Shown: positions 6,701-12,799 of the stretch, one piece after another
How positions within the stretch are numbered: position 1 is the stretch's first letter
Layout of the letters: every line of letters starts with the position of its first letter
Notes under the pieces: model-generated
Told to the model about the DNA's origin: nothing
What the model saw: the letters and a program-made list of their open reading frames with translations, nothing else
Database searches by the model: none
Program-made: the position numbers and the translations under genes
NCBI GenBank assembly: GCA_039817205.1
Contig: JBCBWG010000041.1
Coordinates: 1 to 17,955, forward strand
Direction: 5' to 3'
Origin: JBCBWG01 sp039817205
GTDB taxonomy: Bacteria > Pseudomonadota > Alphaproteobacteria > Rhizobiales > Hyphomicrobiaceae
DNA: 17,955 nucleotides

Positions 6701-6721
6701 AAATGGGTTGGGGTTGGCACC

Positions 6722-7135
6722 ATGATGTCACCGAAGCGGACCAAGTTCCGCAAAGCACATAAGGGCCGTATCCACGGCACGGCGAAGGGCGGGACCGCGC
6801 TCAACTTTGGCTCACATGGCCTGAAGGCTGTCGAGCCTGAGCGCATCACGGCCCGCCAGATCGAGGCAGCGCGCCGCGCGATTACCCGCCACATGAAGCG
6901 TGCGGGCCGCGTGTGGATCCGGATCTTCCCGGATCTCCCTGTTTCGTCGAAACCTGCCGAAGTGCGCATGGGTAAGGGCAAGGGGTCTCCGGATTTCTGG
7001 GCAGCCCGCGTTCACCCTGGCCGCATCATGTTTGAACTCGACGGCGTGCCCGACGACATCGCGCGTGAAGCGTTGCGGCTTGGGGCTGCGAAACTGCCGA
7101 TTAAGACACGCATCATTACGCGCCTGCCGCTCTAG
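6722..7135 (+). CDS. rplP: 50S ribosomal protein L16
   Basis: The 137-aa L16 matches E. coli (136 aa). It binds near the A-site tRNA on the 50S subunit. Signatures: SPKRTKFRKAHKGRIHGTAKGGTALNFG at the N-terminus, RRAITRHMKRAGRVWIRIFPDLPVSSKPAEVRMGKGKGSPDFWAARVHPGRIMFE in the core. Two ATG codons are adjacent (6722 and 6725); the first aligns with the usual MLSPKRTKFRK. No good Shine-Dalgarno is seen, only GGGGTTGG shortly upstream, which suggests modest initiation or reliance on the structured leader. A 127-nt spacer with a strong hairpin follows. Confidence 0.97.
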   Translation: MMSPKRTKFRKAHKGRIHGTAKGGTALNFGSHGLKAVEPERITARQIEAARRAITRHMKRAGRVWIRIFPDLPVSSKPAEVRMGKGKGSPDFWAARVHPGRIMFELDGVPDDIAREALRLGAAKLPIKTRIITRLPL

Positions 7136-7165
7136 GCCACAAAACTGCGAGCGGTGGTGCGAGCT

Positions 7166-7201
7166 GGGTCAAGCGTGCCGAAGAATGGCACGTCCCAACC
7201 C
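7166..7201 (+). other. Hairpin between rplP and rpmC
   Basis: The perfect pair CGTGCC (7174-7179) / GGCACG (7187-7192) has a 7-nt loop and is flanked by GGGT (7166-7169) / ACCC (7198-7201), giving a two-segment helix. A small GAGC-TGAG-GCTC hairpin follows at 7228-7239. There is no T tract, so it is not terminator-like. Confidence 0.4.
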
Positions 7202-7262
7202 GACTTGAGACGATTGAAATGAGACCGGAGCTGAGGCTCTTGGGCCGAACTGGACGGAACCG

Positions 7263-7475
7263 ATGAAACCCGACGTGATCCGTAAGATGACACCGGACGA
7301 GCTCGATGACGAACTCATCAAGCTGAAGCGCGAGGCGTTCAATCTCCGCTTCCAGTCAGCCTCCGGCGCGATCGAAAACACAGCGCGGGTGCGCCAGGTC
7401 CGCCGCGATATCGCGCGGATCAAGACCATCGCGCGTCAGCGTCGCGCCGCCGAAGCCAGCGCGCAGGGAGAGTAA
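7263..7475 (+). CDS. rpmC: 50S ribosomal protein L29
   Basis: The 70-aa L29 (E. coli 63 aa) is a small two-helix protein at the tunnel exit. It shows the conserved MTPDELDDELIKLKREAFNLRFQSASGAIENTARVRQVRRDIARIKTIARQR. The short C-terminal tail AAEASAQGE is variable in the family. The start ATG is supported by the alignment; the ribosome-binding site is weak (GGACGGA). rpsQ follows six bases after the stop, with its Shine-Dalgarno GGGAG (7466-7470) inside rpmC. Confidence 0.96.
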   Translation: MKPDVIRKMTPDELDDELIKLKREAFNLRFQSASGAIENTARVRQVRRDIARIKTIARQRRAAEASAQGE

Positions 7476-7481
7476 TTCAGA

Positions 7482-7721
7482 ATGCCAAAGCGTATCCTTC
7501 AGGGCACGGTTGTGTCGGATAAAAACGATAAAACGATTGTCGTTTCCGTTGAGCGTCGCTTCATGCACCCGCTCTACAAAAAGGTGATCCGGCGTTCGAA
7601 GCGGTATCATGCCCACGACGAGGGCAATGCGCACAAGGTCGGCGACACGGTCCGCATTCAGGAAACGAGCCCGATCTCAAAGAACAAACGGTGGCGCGTC
7701 CTGGAGACACAGGACGCTTGA
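7482..7721 (+). CDS. rpsQ: 30S ribosomal protein S17
   Basis: The 79-aa S17 (E. coli 84 aa) is an OB-fold 16S rRNA-binding protein of the 30S body. Motifs: ILQGTVVSDKNDKTIVVSVERRFMHPLYKKVIRRSKRYHAHDE, then GDTVRIQETSPISKNKRWRVLE. The first base of the ATG is six bases beyond the rpmC stop, so coupling is likely. It is the last gene of the S10 block; a 158-nt structured spacer separates it from rplN. Confidence 0.97.
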   Translation: MPKRILQGTVVSDKNDKTIVVSVERRFMHPLYKKVIRRSKRYHAHDEGNAHKVGDTVRIQETSPISKNKRWRVLETQDA

Positions 7722-7726
7722 TCGCT

Positions 7727-7790
7727 GAGGCAAATTCTTAGTCCGGCACTGCCTCGTCGACGAAGTGAACGAATTTGGTGCCTGAGCCTC
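7727..7790 (+). other. rpsQ-rplN spacer with two alternative pairings
   Basis: GAGGCA (7727-7732) can pair with TGCCTC (7750-7755). Alternatively GAGGC plus AAATTC (7727-7737) can pair with GAATTT (7771-7776) and GCCTC (7786-7790). The two folds exclude each other. An 8-bp direct repeat AATGAGCG occurs later at 7827-7834 and 7848-7855. This is the junction of the S10 and spc blocks. No terminator tail and no clear promoter are seen. Confidence 0.35.
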
Positions 7791-7879
7791 CTGTGGATTT
7801 TCTAAGGGTGGGCTCGGCAGACATGCAATGAGCGGTGACGGTCGTCTAATGAGCGATACCGGCCGACAAGGAGGGTCTC

Positions 7880-8248
7880 ATGATCCAGATGCAAACCAAT
7901 CTTGAGGTCGCTGATAACTCCGGCGCGCGCCGGGTGCAGTGCATCAAGGTGATCGGCGGGTCGAAACGGCGTTACGCGCACATCGGCGATACGATCGTGG
8001 TGTCTGTGAAAGAGGCCATCCCGCGCGGTCGCGTTAAAAAGGGCGCGGTCATGAAAGCGGTTGTTGTGCGCACGGCGAAGGGTGTCCGCCGCCCGGACGG
8101 CTCGGTGATCCGCTTCGATGGCAACGCCGCCGTCTTGATCAACAACTCGGGCGAGCCGATCGGCACGCGCATCTTTGGCCCGGTGACACGCGAATTGCGC
8201 TCCAAGAGCCATATGAAAATTATCTCACTCGCGCCGGAGGTTCTGTAA
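7880..8248 (+). CDS. rplN: 50S ribosomal protein L14
   Basis: The 122-aa L14 is the normal length. It lies on the subunit interface and helps form intersubunit bridges. Motifs: MIQMQTNLEVADNSGARRVQCIKVIGGSKRRYAHIGDTIVVSVKEAIPRGRVKKGAVMKAVVVRTAKGVRRPDGSVIRFDGNAAVLIN, then GTRIFGPVTRELR. AAGGAGG at 7868-7874 is the closest match to the Shine-Dalgarno consensus in the window, five bases from the ATG, fitting the first gene of the spc block. Its stop overlaps the rplX start as TAATG at 8246-8250. Confidence 0.98.
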   Translation: MIQMQTNLEVADNSGARRVQCIKVIGGSKRRYAHIGDTIVVSVKEAIPRGRVKKGAVMKAVVVRTAKGVRRPDGSVIRFDGNAAVLINNSGEPIGTRIFGPVTRELRSKSHMKIISLAPEVL

Positions 8249-8598
8249 TGGCCGCCAAGTTTCGCAGAGGCGACCGCGTGATCGTGATGTCTGGCCGGGA
8301 CAAAGGTCAACGCGGCGAGATCTTGACGATGTTCCCGACTGAAGAGCGCGCCATCGTCAAGGGCGTCAACATCGTCAAAAAGCACCAGCGGCAGACGGCG
8401 CAGTCGCAGGGTGGGATCATTTCTAAAGAGGCAACGATCCACGTTTCCAACCTCGCCCATGAGGATCCATCGGACGGTAGCCCGACACGCGTTGGCTTCC
8501 GGTTTGAGGGCGAAGGCGACGACCGCAAGAAAGTTCGGTTTGCGAAGAAATCGGGTGAGGCAATCCCGGCGCGAAACGTTCCGGAAAAAAGGACCTGA
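8248..8598 (+). CDS. rplX: 50S ribosomal protein L24
   Basis: The 116-aa L24 (E. coli 104 aa) is an assembly-initiator protein near the tunnel exit. The KOW motif is at the N-terminus: KFRRGDRVIVMSGRDKGQRGEILTMFP. Further family segments are VKGVNIVKKHQRQTAQSQGGIISKEATIHVSNLA and TRVGFRFEGEGDDRKKVRFAKKSGEAI. The start shares one base with the rplN stop (TAATG), so translation is coupled. rplE starts seven bases after its stop. Confidence 0.98.
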   Translation: MAAKFRRGDRVIVMSGRDKGQRGEILTMFPTEERAIVKGVNIVKKHQRQTAQSQGGIISKEATIHVSNLAHEDPSDGSPTRVGFRFEGEGDDRKKVRFAKKSGEAIPARNVPEKRT

Positions 8599-8605
8599 TT
8601 GAGCG

Positions 8606-9244
8606 ATGGCACGTCAGACGAAGAAGAAAAATCCGGATCAGGCCGGACGTCGCGAAGCAGCAGGCAGCGGGGAAATGCGCTCGTTGACGCGCCCGGCGGA
8701 TTATTCGCCACGGATGAAGTCGATGTACTTCCAGACCGTGCGGGCGGCGTTGAAGGAAGAATTCGGCTACAGCAACGACATGCAAATTCCGCGTGTCGAG
8801 AAGATCGTCATCAACATGGGGATTGGCGAAGCTGTTGCTGATCGGAAAAAGGTTGAGAACGCAGCGAACGATCTTGGATTGATTGCCGGCCAGAAGCCGA
8901 TCACGACGCGGGCGCGGAAGTCGATTGCCTCGTTCAAGGTCCGCGAGGGCATGACCCTCGGTGCCAAAGTGACGTTGCGCGGTGACCGGATGTACGAATT
9001 CGTTGACCGTCTGGTCACGATCGCTCTGCCGCGCGTGAAGGACTTTCGCGGGCTCAATCCAAAGAGCTTCGATGGCCGGGGCAACTTCGCGATGGGCCTG
9101 AAAGAGCATATTGTGTTCCCGGAAATCGAGTACGACAAAGTCGACGAGATCTGGGGCATGGACATTATCGTGGTCACGACCGCGAATAACGACGACGAGG
9201 CCCGGGCTCTGCTCAAAGGTCTCAACTTCCCATTCACGAGCTGA
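8606..9244 (+). CDS. rplE: 50S ribosomal protein L5 with basic N-terminal extension
   Basis: L5 binds 5S rRNA and the central protuberance. This copy is 212 aa, against 179 in E. coli. Canonical homology begins around residue 36 (PRMKSMYFQTVRAALKEEFGYSN) and continues through VEKIVINMGIGEA, AGQKPITTRARKSIASFKVREG, RGDRMYEFVDRL and GRGNFAMGLKEHIVFPEIEYDK. The first ~24 residues are Lys/Arg/Gly-rich and not part of the core family. The ATG at 8606 is preferred because it is seven bases after rplX; AAGGA (8589-8593) is 12 bases away. An internal ATG at 8675 (residue 24) would give a 189-aa protein closer to normal length, so the start is uncertain. Confidence 0.93.
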   Translation: MARQTKKKNPDQAGRREAAGSGEMRSLTRPADYSPRMKSMYFQTVRAALKEEFGYSNDMQIPRVEKIVINMGIGEAVADRKKVENAANDLGLIAGQKPITTRARKSIASFKVREGMTLGAKVTLRGDRMYEFVDRLVTIALPRVKDFRGLNPKSFDGRGNFAMGLKEHIVFPEIEYDKVDEIWGMDIIVVTTANNDDEARALLKGLNFPFTS

Positions 9245-9261
9245 GGAACCGCGGTGGTCGC

Positions 9262-9298
9262 AGGCCAGTTTGAGCGGGCGATCAAAACCGATAGGCCT
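9262..9298 (+). other. Hairpin immediately before rpsN Shine-Dalgarno
   Basis: AGGCC (9262-9266) pairs with GGCCT (9294-9298), and GTTTGA (9268-9273) pairs with TCAAAAC (9282-9288, one bulged A), around an 8-nt loop. About eleven base pairs form. The Shine-Dalgarno GGAGG (9301-9305) starts three bases after the stem, as in the rpsS leader. Confidence 0.45.
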
Positions 9299-9310
9299 CT
9301 GGAGGATTAA

Positions 9311-9616
9311 ATGGCGAAAGTTAGTTCCATCGAGAAGAACAAGCGGCGCGCGAAGATGGCGGCTGAGAAGGCCGATAAGCGCAAACGCTTGAAAGCGATC
9401 ACGAAGGATCGTGACAAGCCGATGGAGGAGCGGTTCGCGGCGCAGCTGAAGCTCGCTGAAATGCCGCGCAACTCTTCAAAGACGCGTGTTCGGAACCGTT
9501 GTGAGATCACCGGTCGCCCGCGGGGCTACTACCGCAAGCTTAAAATGTGCCGCAACCAGTTGCGCGAACTCGCTTTGCTCGGGCGCATCCCGGGTATGGT
9601 CAAATCGAGCTGGTAA
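9311..9616 (+). CDS. rpsN: 30S ribosomal protein S14 (zinc-independent form)
   Basis: The 101-aa S14 equals E. coli in length and binds 16S rRNA in the 30S head. It is the long, Cys-poor form: the paired CxxC zinc ligands of the short form are absent, although single cysteines occur in NRCEITGRPRGYYRKLKMCRNQLRELA. The C-terminus GRIPGMVKSSW is the standard ending. The ATG has GGAGG six bases upstream. rpsH follows 15 bases after the stop. Confidence 0.97.
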   Translation: MAKVSSIEKNKRRAKMAAEKADKRKRLKAITKDRDKPMEERFAAQLKLAEMPRNSSKTRVRNRCEITGRPRGYYRKLKMCRNQLRELALLGRIPGMVKSSW

Positions 9617-9631
9617 GGGCGAGGAAGTCAG

Positions 9632-10030
9632 ATGCCTGTTAATGACCCTATCGGTGACCTGCTGACGCGGATCCGGAATTCGCAGATGCGCCGACGCCCG
9701 AAACTCACGACGCCAGCGTCCAAGCTTCGCGTGCGCGTCCTCGAGGTCTTGACCGAAGAAGGCTATATTCGCGGTTTTGCTCGTGTCGACGGCAACGATG
9801 GCAGCGCCGAAATCGACGTTGAGCTGAAATACAATGATGGCAAACCGGCAATCCGCGAGATCAAGCGGATTTCAAAACCGGGGCGTCGCGTCTATTCAGC
9901 TGCGAAGGATATTCCAGTCGTCGCAAACGGACTGGGTGTTGCGATCCTTTCGACGCCAAAGGGCGTGCTTGCCGATTGGAAAGCGCGTGAAGAGAACGTT
10001 GGTGGTGAGGTTCTTTGCTCGGTCTTCTAA
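9632..10030 (+). CDS. rpsH: 30S ribosomal protein S8
   Basis: The 132-aa S8 (E. coli 130 aa) is a primary 16S rRNA-binding protein; in enterobacteria it also represses spc operon translation. Motifs: DPIGDLLTRIRNSQ, PASKLRVRVLEVLTEEGYIRGF, IKRISKPGRRVYS and the C-terminal NGLGVAILSTPKGVLADWKAREENVGGEVLCSVF. AGGAAG at 9620-9625 serves as ribosome-binding site. It is 15 bases from rpsN. Whether S8 feedback operates here cannot be told; no obvious copy of the helix 21-like S8 target was recognised at rplE. Confidence 0.98.
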   Translation: MPVNDPIGDLLTRIRNSQMRRRPKLTTPASKLRVRVLEVLTEEGYIRGFARVDGNDGSAEIDVELKYNDGKPAIREIKRISKPGRRVYSAAKDIPVVANGLGVAILSTPKGVLADWKAREENVGGEVLCSVF

Positions 10031-10110
10031 CCGGGTGCGCCTTGCTGAACTGAGGCTGACCGTCTGAGCGCGCCGCCTTGAGCTCGTCCAGACCTTAAGC
10101 GAGTAAAACG

Positions 10111-10650
10111 ATGTCACGAATTGGGAAGAAGCCGATCGCTGTGCCGTCCGGTGTGACGGCAACGGTCGACGGGCAAGCCGTCAAGGTGAAGGGCTCGAAG
10201 GGCGAGCTTTCCTTCACGGTCCCGGCAAGCATTGCTGTGGCGCAGGGCGATGACGGGATCACGGTGTCGCTGAAAGAGGACACGACGCGGGCCCGCTCGA
10301 TGTGGGGCCTGTCGCGCACGATGGTCGCAAACATTGTGCAGGGCGTCTCCGACGGCTTCAGCAAGACCCTGGAAATCCAGGGCGTTGGCTACCGTGCCGC
10401 GATGAAGGGAAAAGACCTTCAGCTGAACCTCGGGTTTAGCCACGAGGTCGTCTACAAGGTGCCGGAAGGCATTTCGATCGCGGTCGCAGGACAAAAGCAG
10501 GAGATCATCACGGTCAGCGGCATTGACAAGCAAGCCGTTGGTCAGGTGGCAGCCGAGATCCGCGCCTATCGCCCGCCCGAACCGTACGCTGGCAAAGGCG
10601 TGCGTTATCAGGGCGAATACGTGTTCCGCAAGGAAGGCAAGAAGAAGTAA
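10111..10650 (+). CDS. rplF: 50S ribosomal protein L6
   Basis: The 179-aa L6 (E. coli 177 aa) has two similar RNA-binding domains and lies near the sarcin-ricin region of the 50S subunit. Visible motifs: MSRIGKKPIAVPSGV, GSKGELSFTVP, RSMWGLSRTMVANIVQGVSDGFSKTLEIQGVGYRA, LNLGFSHEV, and the C-terminal IRAYRPPEPYAGKGVRYQGEYVFRKEGKKK. AAGCGAG (10097-10103) is an imperfect Shine-Dalgarno. It is preceded by an 80-nt spacer with no striking structure; rplR follows nine bases after the stop. Confidence 0.98.
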   Translation: MSRIGKKPIAVPSGVTATVDGQAVKVKGSKGELSFTVPASIAVAQGDDGITVSLKEDTTRARSMWGLSRTMVANIVQGVSDGFSKTLEIQGVGYRAAMKGKDLQLNLGFSHEVVYKVPEGISIAVAGQKQEIITVSGIDKQAVGQVAAEIRAYRPPEPYAGKGVRYQGEYVFRKEGKKK

Positions 10651-10659
10651 GGACTGGTC

Positions 10660-11019
10660 ATGGACGCCCGCAAACAATTTGAACGGCGCAGAACGCGTGT
10701 GCGGCGGCACCTTAAAAAGGTGGCAAGTGGCCGGCCGCGGCTGTCAGTGCATCGTTCGCTGAAAAACATCTACGCCCAGATCATCGATGATGAGACCGGC
10801 GCGACGCTCGCAAGTGCCTCGACGCTTGATAAGGCGCTCAAGGGTCAGCTGAAAACCGGTGGCGATAAGTCGGCGGCCGAGGCGGTCGGCAAACTCGTGG
10901 CTGAGCGCGCTGGCGCCAAAGGCGTCAAGGAAGTCATCTTCGATCGGGGCGGCTACATTTATCATGGCCGGGTGAAAGCGCTGGCCGATGGCGCCCGCGA
11001 AGCCGGGTTGACCTTCTAG
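10660..11019 (+). CDS. rplR: 50S ribosomal protein L18
   Basis: The 119-aa L18 (E. coli 117 aa) binds 5S rRNA with L5. Features: basic N-terminus FERRRTRVRRHLKKVASGRPRLSVHRSLKNIYAQIIDDETGATLASAST, then GKLVAERAGAKGVKEVIFDRGGYIYHGRVKALADGAREAGLTF, the standard ending. It starts nine bases after rplF, with a purine stretch at the end of that gene as ribosome-binding site. An 81-nt spacer precedes rpsE. Confidence 0.98.
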   Translation: MDARKQFERRRTRVRRHLKKVASGRPRLSVHRSLKNIYAQIIDDETGATLASASTLDKALKGQLKTGGDKSAAEAVGKLVAERAGAKGVKEVIFDRGGYIYHGRVKALADGAREAGLTF

Positions 11020-11027
11020 CGTTGACG

Positions 11028-11065
11028 GCGCGATGCGCACGAGACATGGGCGACCGGATCGGTCG
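11028..11065 (+). other. Paired GAT-loop hairpins before rpsE
   Basis: Two perfect hairpins share the same triloop: GCGC-GAT-GCGC (11028-11038) and CGACCG-GAT-CGGTCG (11051-11065). They are 12 bases apart and lie 21 bases before the rpsE Shine-Dalgarno (11087-11092). Function unknown. Confidence 0.4.
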
Positions 11066-11100
11066 ACGCTCGCGGCGCGGTTTATGAGAGGATACGGGAC

Positions 11101-11685
11101 GTGGCACGCAATCCAGGTGGACGAGATCGCGGTCGGGATCGCGAGGAGAGCGAGTTCACCGATAAGCTGGTGCACATCAACCGCGTCGCCAAGACGGTGA
11201 AAGGCGGTAAGCGCTTCGGCTTTGCGGCACTCGTGGTTGTCGGAGACCTGAAAGGCCGGGTCGGTTTCGGGCACGGTAAAGCGCGCGAAGTGCCGGAAGC
11301 GATCCGCAAGGCCAATGAAGCTGCGCGGCGATCACTGGTTCGGGTTCCTCTTCGCGAAGGACGCACGCTGCACCACGACACGTTTGGTCATCACGGCGCC
11401 GGCAAAGTCTACCTCCGGTCGGCACCTCCAGGCACCGGCATCATCGCAGGCGGCGCAATGCGTGCCGTATTCGAGATGTTGGGCGTCGAAGACGTTGTCG
11501 CGAAGTCGGTTGGCACGTCTAACCCTTACAACGTCATCCGCGCGACGTTCGACGCGCTCGTCCGTCAGGAGAACCCGCGTGCGGTCGCCGCCCGCCGTGG
11601 CAAGAAATACGGCGATATCGTCTCCCGTCGTCGGGATGCGAGTACCGATGCGGAAGCCGCTCAACAAGCCTCGGCTGAAGGCTGA
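11101..11685 (+). CDS. rpsE: 30S ribosomal protein S5 (GTG start)
   Basis: The 194-aa S5 (E. coli 167 aa) acts in mRNA unwinding and decoding accuracy. It has the S5 N-terminal RNA-binding domain (LVHINRVAKTVKGGKRFGFAALVVVGDLKGRVGFGHGKAREVPEAIRKANEAARRSL) and the C-terminal domain (GAGKVYLRSAPPGTGIIAGGAMRAVFEMLGVEDVVAKSVGTSNPYNVIRATFDAL). The GTG at 11101 is supported by AGAGGA (11087-11092), eight bases upstream, and gives the typical charged N-terminal lead MARNPGGRDRGRDREES. The tail after RRGKKYGDIVSRRR is variable. rpmD follows after 67 nt. Confidence 0.97.
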   Translation: MARNPGGRDRGRDREESEFTDKLVHINRVAKTVKGGKRFGFAALVVVGDLKGRVGFGHGKAREVPEAIRKANEAARRSLVRVPLREGRTLHHDTFGHHGAGKVYLRSAPPGTGIIAGGAMRAVFEMLGVEDVVAKSVGTSNPYNVIRATFDALVRQENPRAVAARRGKKYGDIVSRRRDASTDAEAAQQASAEG

Positions 11686-11687
11686 GG

Positions 11688-11717
11688 TTAGGCCAAGGGC
11701 GCGCTTTATGGCCCTAA
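11688..11717 (+). other. Hairpin between rpsE and rpmD
   Basis: TTAGGCC (11688-11694) pairs with GGCCCTAA (11710-11717) with one bulged base. An alternative AGGGC (11696-11700) / GCCCT (11711-11715) uses the same 3' arm. It ends 21 nt before the rpmD Shine-Dalgarno GAGGTG (11739-11744). Confidence 0.35.
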
Positions 11718-11752
11718 GATGAAGTGTGACGTTCGATTGAGGTGAGACGACA

Positions 11753-11953
11753 ATGGCGGCTGCGAACTCAAATGGCATGGTGACCGTCGAGCAGATCGGC
11801 TCGCCGATCCGACGCGAAGGCAGTCAGCGGGCAACGTTGATCGGTCTGGGTCTCAACAAGATGCATCGGAAGCGGACCCTGAAAGACACGCCGGAAGTGC
11901 GCGGCATGATCCGCAAGGTGCAGCATCTCGTGCGCGTCGTCGACGAAGCCTGA
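11753..11953 (+). CDS. rpmD: 50S ribosomal protein L30
   Basis: The 66-aa L30 (E. coli 59 aa) is a small 50S protein. The family pattern is clear: VTVEQIGSPIRREGSQRATLIGLGLNKMHRKRTLKDTPEVRGMIRKVQHLVRVVDE. The first eight residues (MAAANSNG) are a short extension. The ATG has GAGGTG eight bases upstream, a strong Shine-Dalgarno. An internal ATG (residue 9) would give the more usual length but lacks an equally good site. A 116-nt spacer precedes rplO. Confidence 0.95.
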   Translation: MAAANSNGMVTVEQIGSPIRREGSQRATLIGLGLNKMHRKRTLKDTPEVRGMIRKVQHLVRVVDEA

Positions 11954-12033
11954 CAAATTCCGGGAGCGGGATCGTGCAGGCGCAACGCAGCGCGCCGCCG
12001 TGCTTCCTGCCGCAAAGAACGAACGCAATGTTT

Positions 12034-12048
12034 GGCGGTCTATCCGCC
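12034..12048 (+). other. Small hairpin before rplO
   Basis: The perfect GGCGG (12034-12038) / CCGCC (12044-12048) with a 5-nt loop ends about ten bases before the rplO ribosome-binding site AGAGA (12058-12062). The rest of the 116-nt rpmD-rplO spacer shows nothing distinct. Confidence 0.3.
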
Positions 12049-12069
12049 CCAACGATCAGAGATGGCGCT

Positions 12070-12594
12070 ATGAGACTGAACGAACTGAGAGATAATCCGG
12101 GCGCCCACAAAAAAAAGGTGCGCGTTGGACGCGGTCTTGGCTCCGGTGTTGGGAAGACGGCCGGTCGCGGCGTCAAAGGACAGAAATCACGTTCCGGTGT
12201 GGCGCTCGGCGGATTCGAGGGCGGTCAAAATCCACTCTATCGGCGGCTCCCGAAGCGCGGCTTCAGCAAGTGGAACCGCAAAGATTGGAATGAGCTGACG
12301 ATGCGTGTCCTGAACCGGGCGCTTGAGGCCGGCAAACTTGATGCGTCCGGTGAGATTGATCTCGCCGCCCTTGTCGCAGCTGGTGTGCTCCGCCGCCCGA
12401 AGGACGGTGTACGCTTGGTCGGCAGTGAGGACTGCGCCAAACCGGTGAAACTGAAGCTCAACCACGCGACCGCTGGCGCAAAGGCATCGGTCGAAAAAGC
12501 AGGCGGCTCGGTCGACATCATCGTCCCGAAGGTGCTTGAGGCGGATGAGAAAAAACGCGCGAAGACGGCCGCGAAAAAAGGCAAATCGGACTGA
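12070..12594 (+). CDS. rplO: 50S ribosomal protein L15
   Basis: The 174-aa L15 (E. coli 144 aa) is a late-assembly 50S protein. The start ATG at 12070 gives the canonical MRLNELRDNPGAHKKKVRVGRGLGSGVGKTAGRGVKGQKSRSG; a longer frame from 11974 has no L15-like residues and is rejected. The core continues with GGFEGGQNPLYRRLPKRGF and VRLVGSEDCAKPVKLKLNHATAGAKASVEKAGGSVDIIVPK. The last ~20 residues (EADEKKRAKTAAKKGKSD) are a basic tail. It is the last spc-type r-protein gene; a terminator-like hairpin follows 86 bases after its stop. Confidence 0.96.
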   Translation: MRLNELRDNPGAHKKKVRVGRGLGSGVGKTAGRGVKGQKSRSGVALGGFEGGQNPLYRRLPKRGFSKWNRKDWNELTMRVLNRALEAGKLDASGEIDLAALVAAGVLRRPKDGVRLVGSEDCAKPVKLKLNHATAGAKASVEKAGGSVDIIVPKVLEADEKKRAKTAAKKGKSD

Positions 12595-12633
12595 TTTGTG
12601 AAGCGCGGCGCACGGTCTGGCGTGGTGATGGCG

Positions 12634-12674
12634 CCAAGCGAAACGTGACGATGAACGCGACACACTCCGCTTGG
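12634..12674 (+). other. Long-range helix upstream of the secY terminator
   Basis: CCAAGCG (12634-12640) pairs perfectly with CGCTTGG (12668-12674), with possible extra pairs CGT (12644-12646) / ACG (12655-12657) inside. It ends six bases before the terminator-like hairpin and may form part of an attenuator leader. Confidence 0.4.
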
Positions 12675-12680
12675 TCTTTC

Positions 12681-12718
12681 GGGCAGGTGCGGTTCGCCGG
12701 ACTTGCCCTTTGCATTTT
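12681..12718 (+). terminator. UUCG-capped terminator-like hairpin between rplO and secY
   Basis: GGGCAGGT (12681-12688) pairs with ACTTGCCC (12701-12708) in eight base pairs (one G-T). After a G/G mismatch, CGG and CCG close a TTCG tetraloop at 12693-12696. The stem is followed at once by TTTGCATTTT (12709-12718). This has the shape of an intrinsic terminator, full or partial, between the spc block and secY-adk. A perfect AGCGGT (12744-12749) / ACCGCT (12768-12773) hairpin follows before the secY start. Confidence 0.68.
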
Positions 12719-12799
12719 GAGACACGACTTGTCATAGGTCAGCAGCGGTTCTGAGCGTTCGGCGTTCACCGCTACCCACGAAGACCGGGAGATCAGACG

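Noticed and set aside
5592..6758. A 388-codon open frame on the minus strand across rplV and rpsC
   Set aside because: It is antisense to two certain genes; GC-rich codon use leaves the opposite frame open. Its translation has no recognisable domain.
7829..7906. Possible 25-codon upstream frame (MSGDGRLMSD...) overlapping the rplN start
   Set aside because: No Shine-Dalgarno and no distinctive codons; probably chance.
11022..11050. TTGACG as a -35 for rpsE
   Set aside because: No TATAAT-like hexamer at 16-18 bp; the downstream sequence is GC-rich.
12729..12757. TTGTCA as a -35 for secY
   Set aside because: The -10 position reads TGAGCG; a promoter cannot be supported, though one would make sense here.
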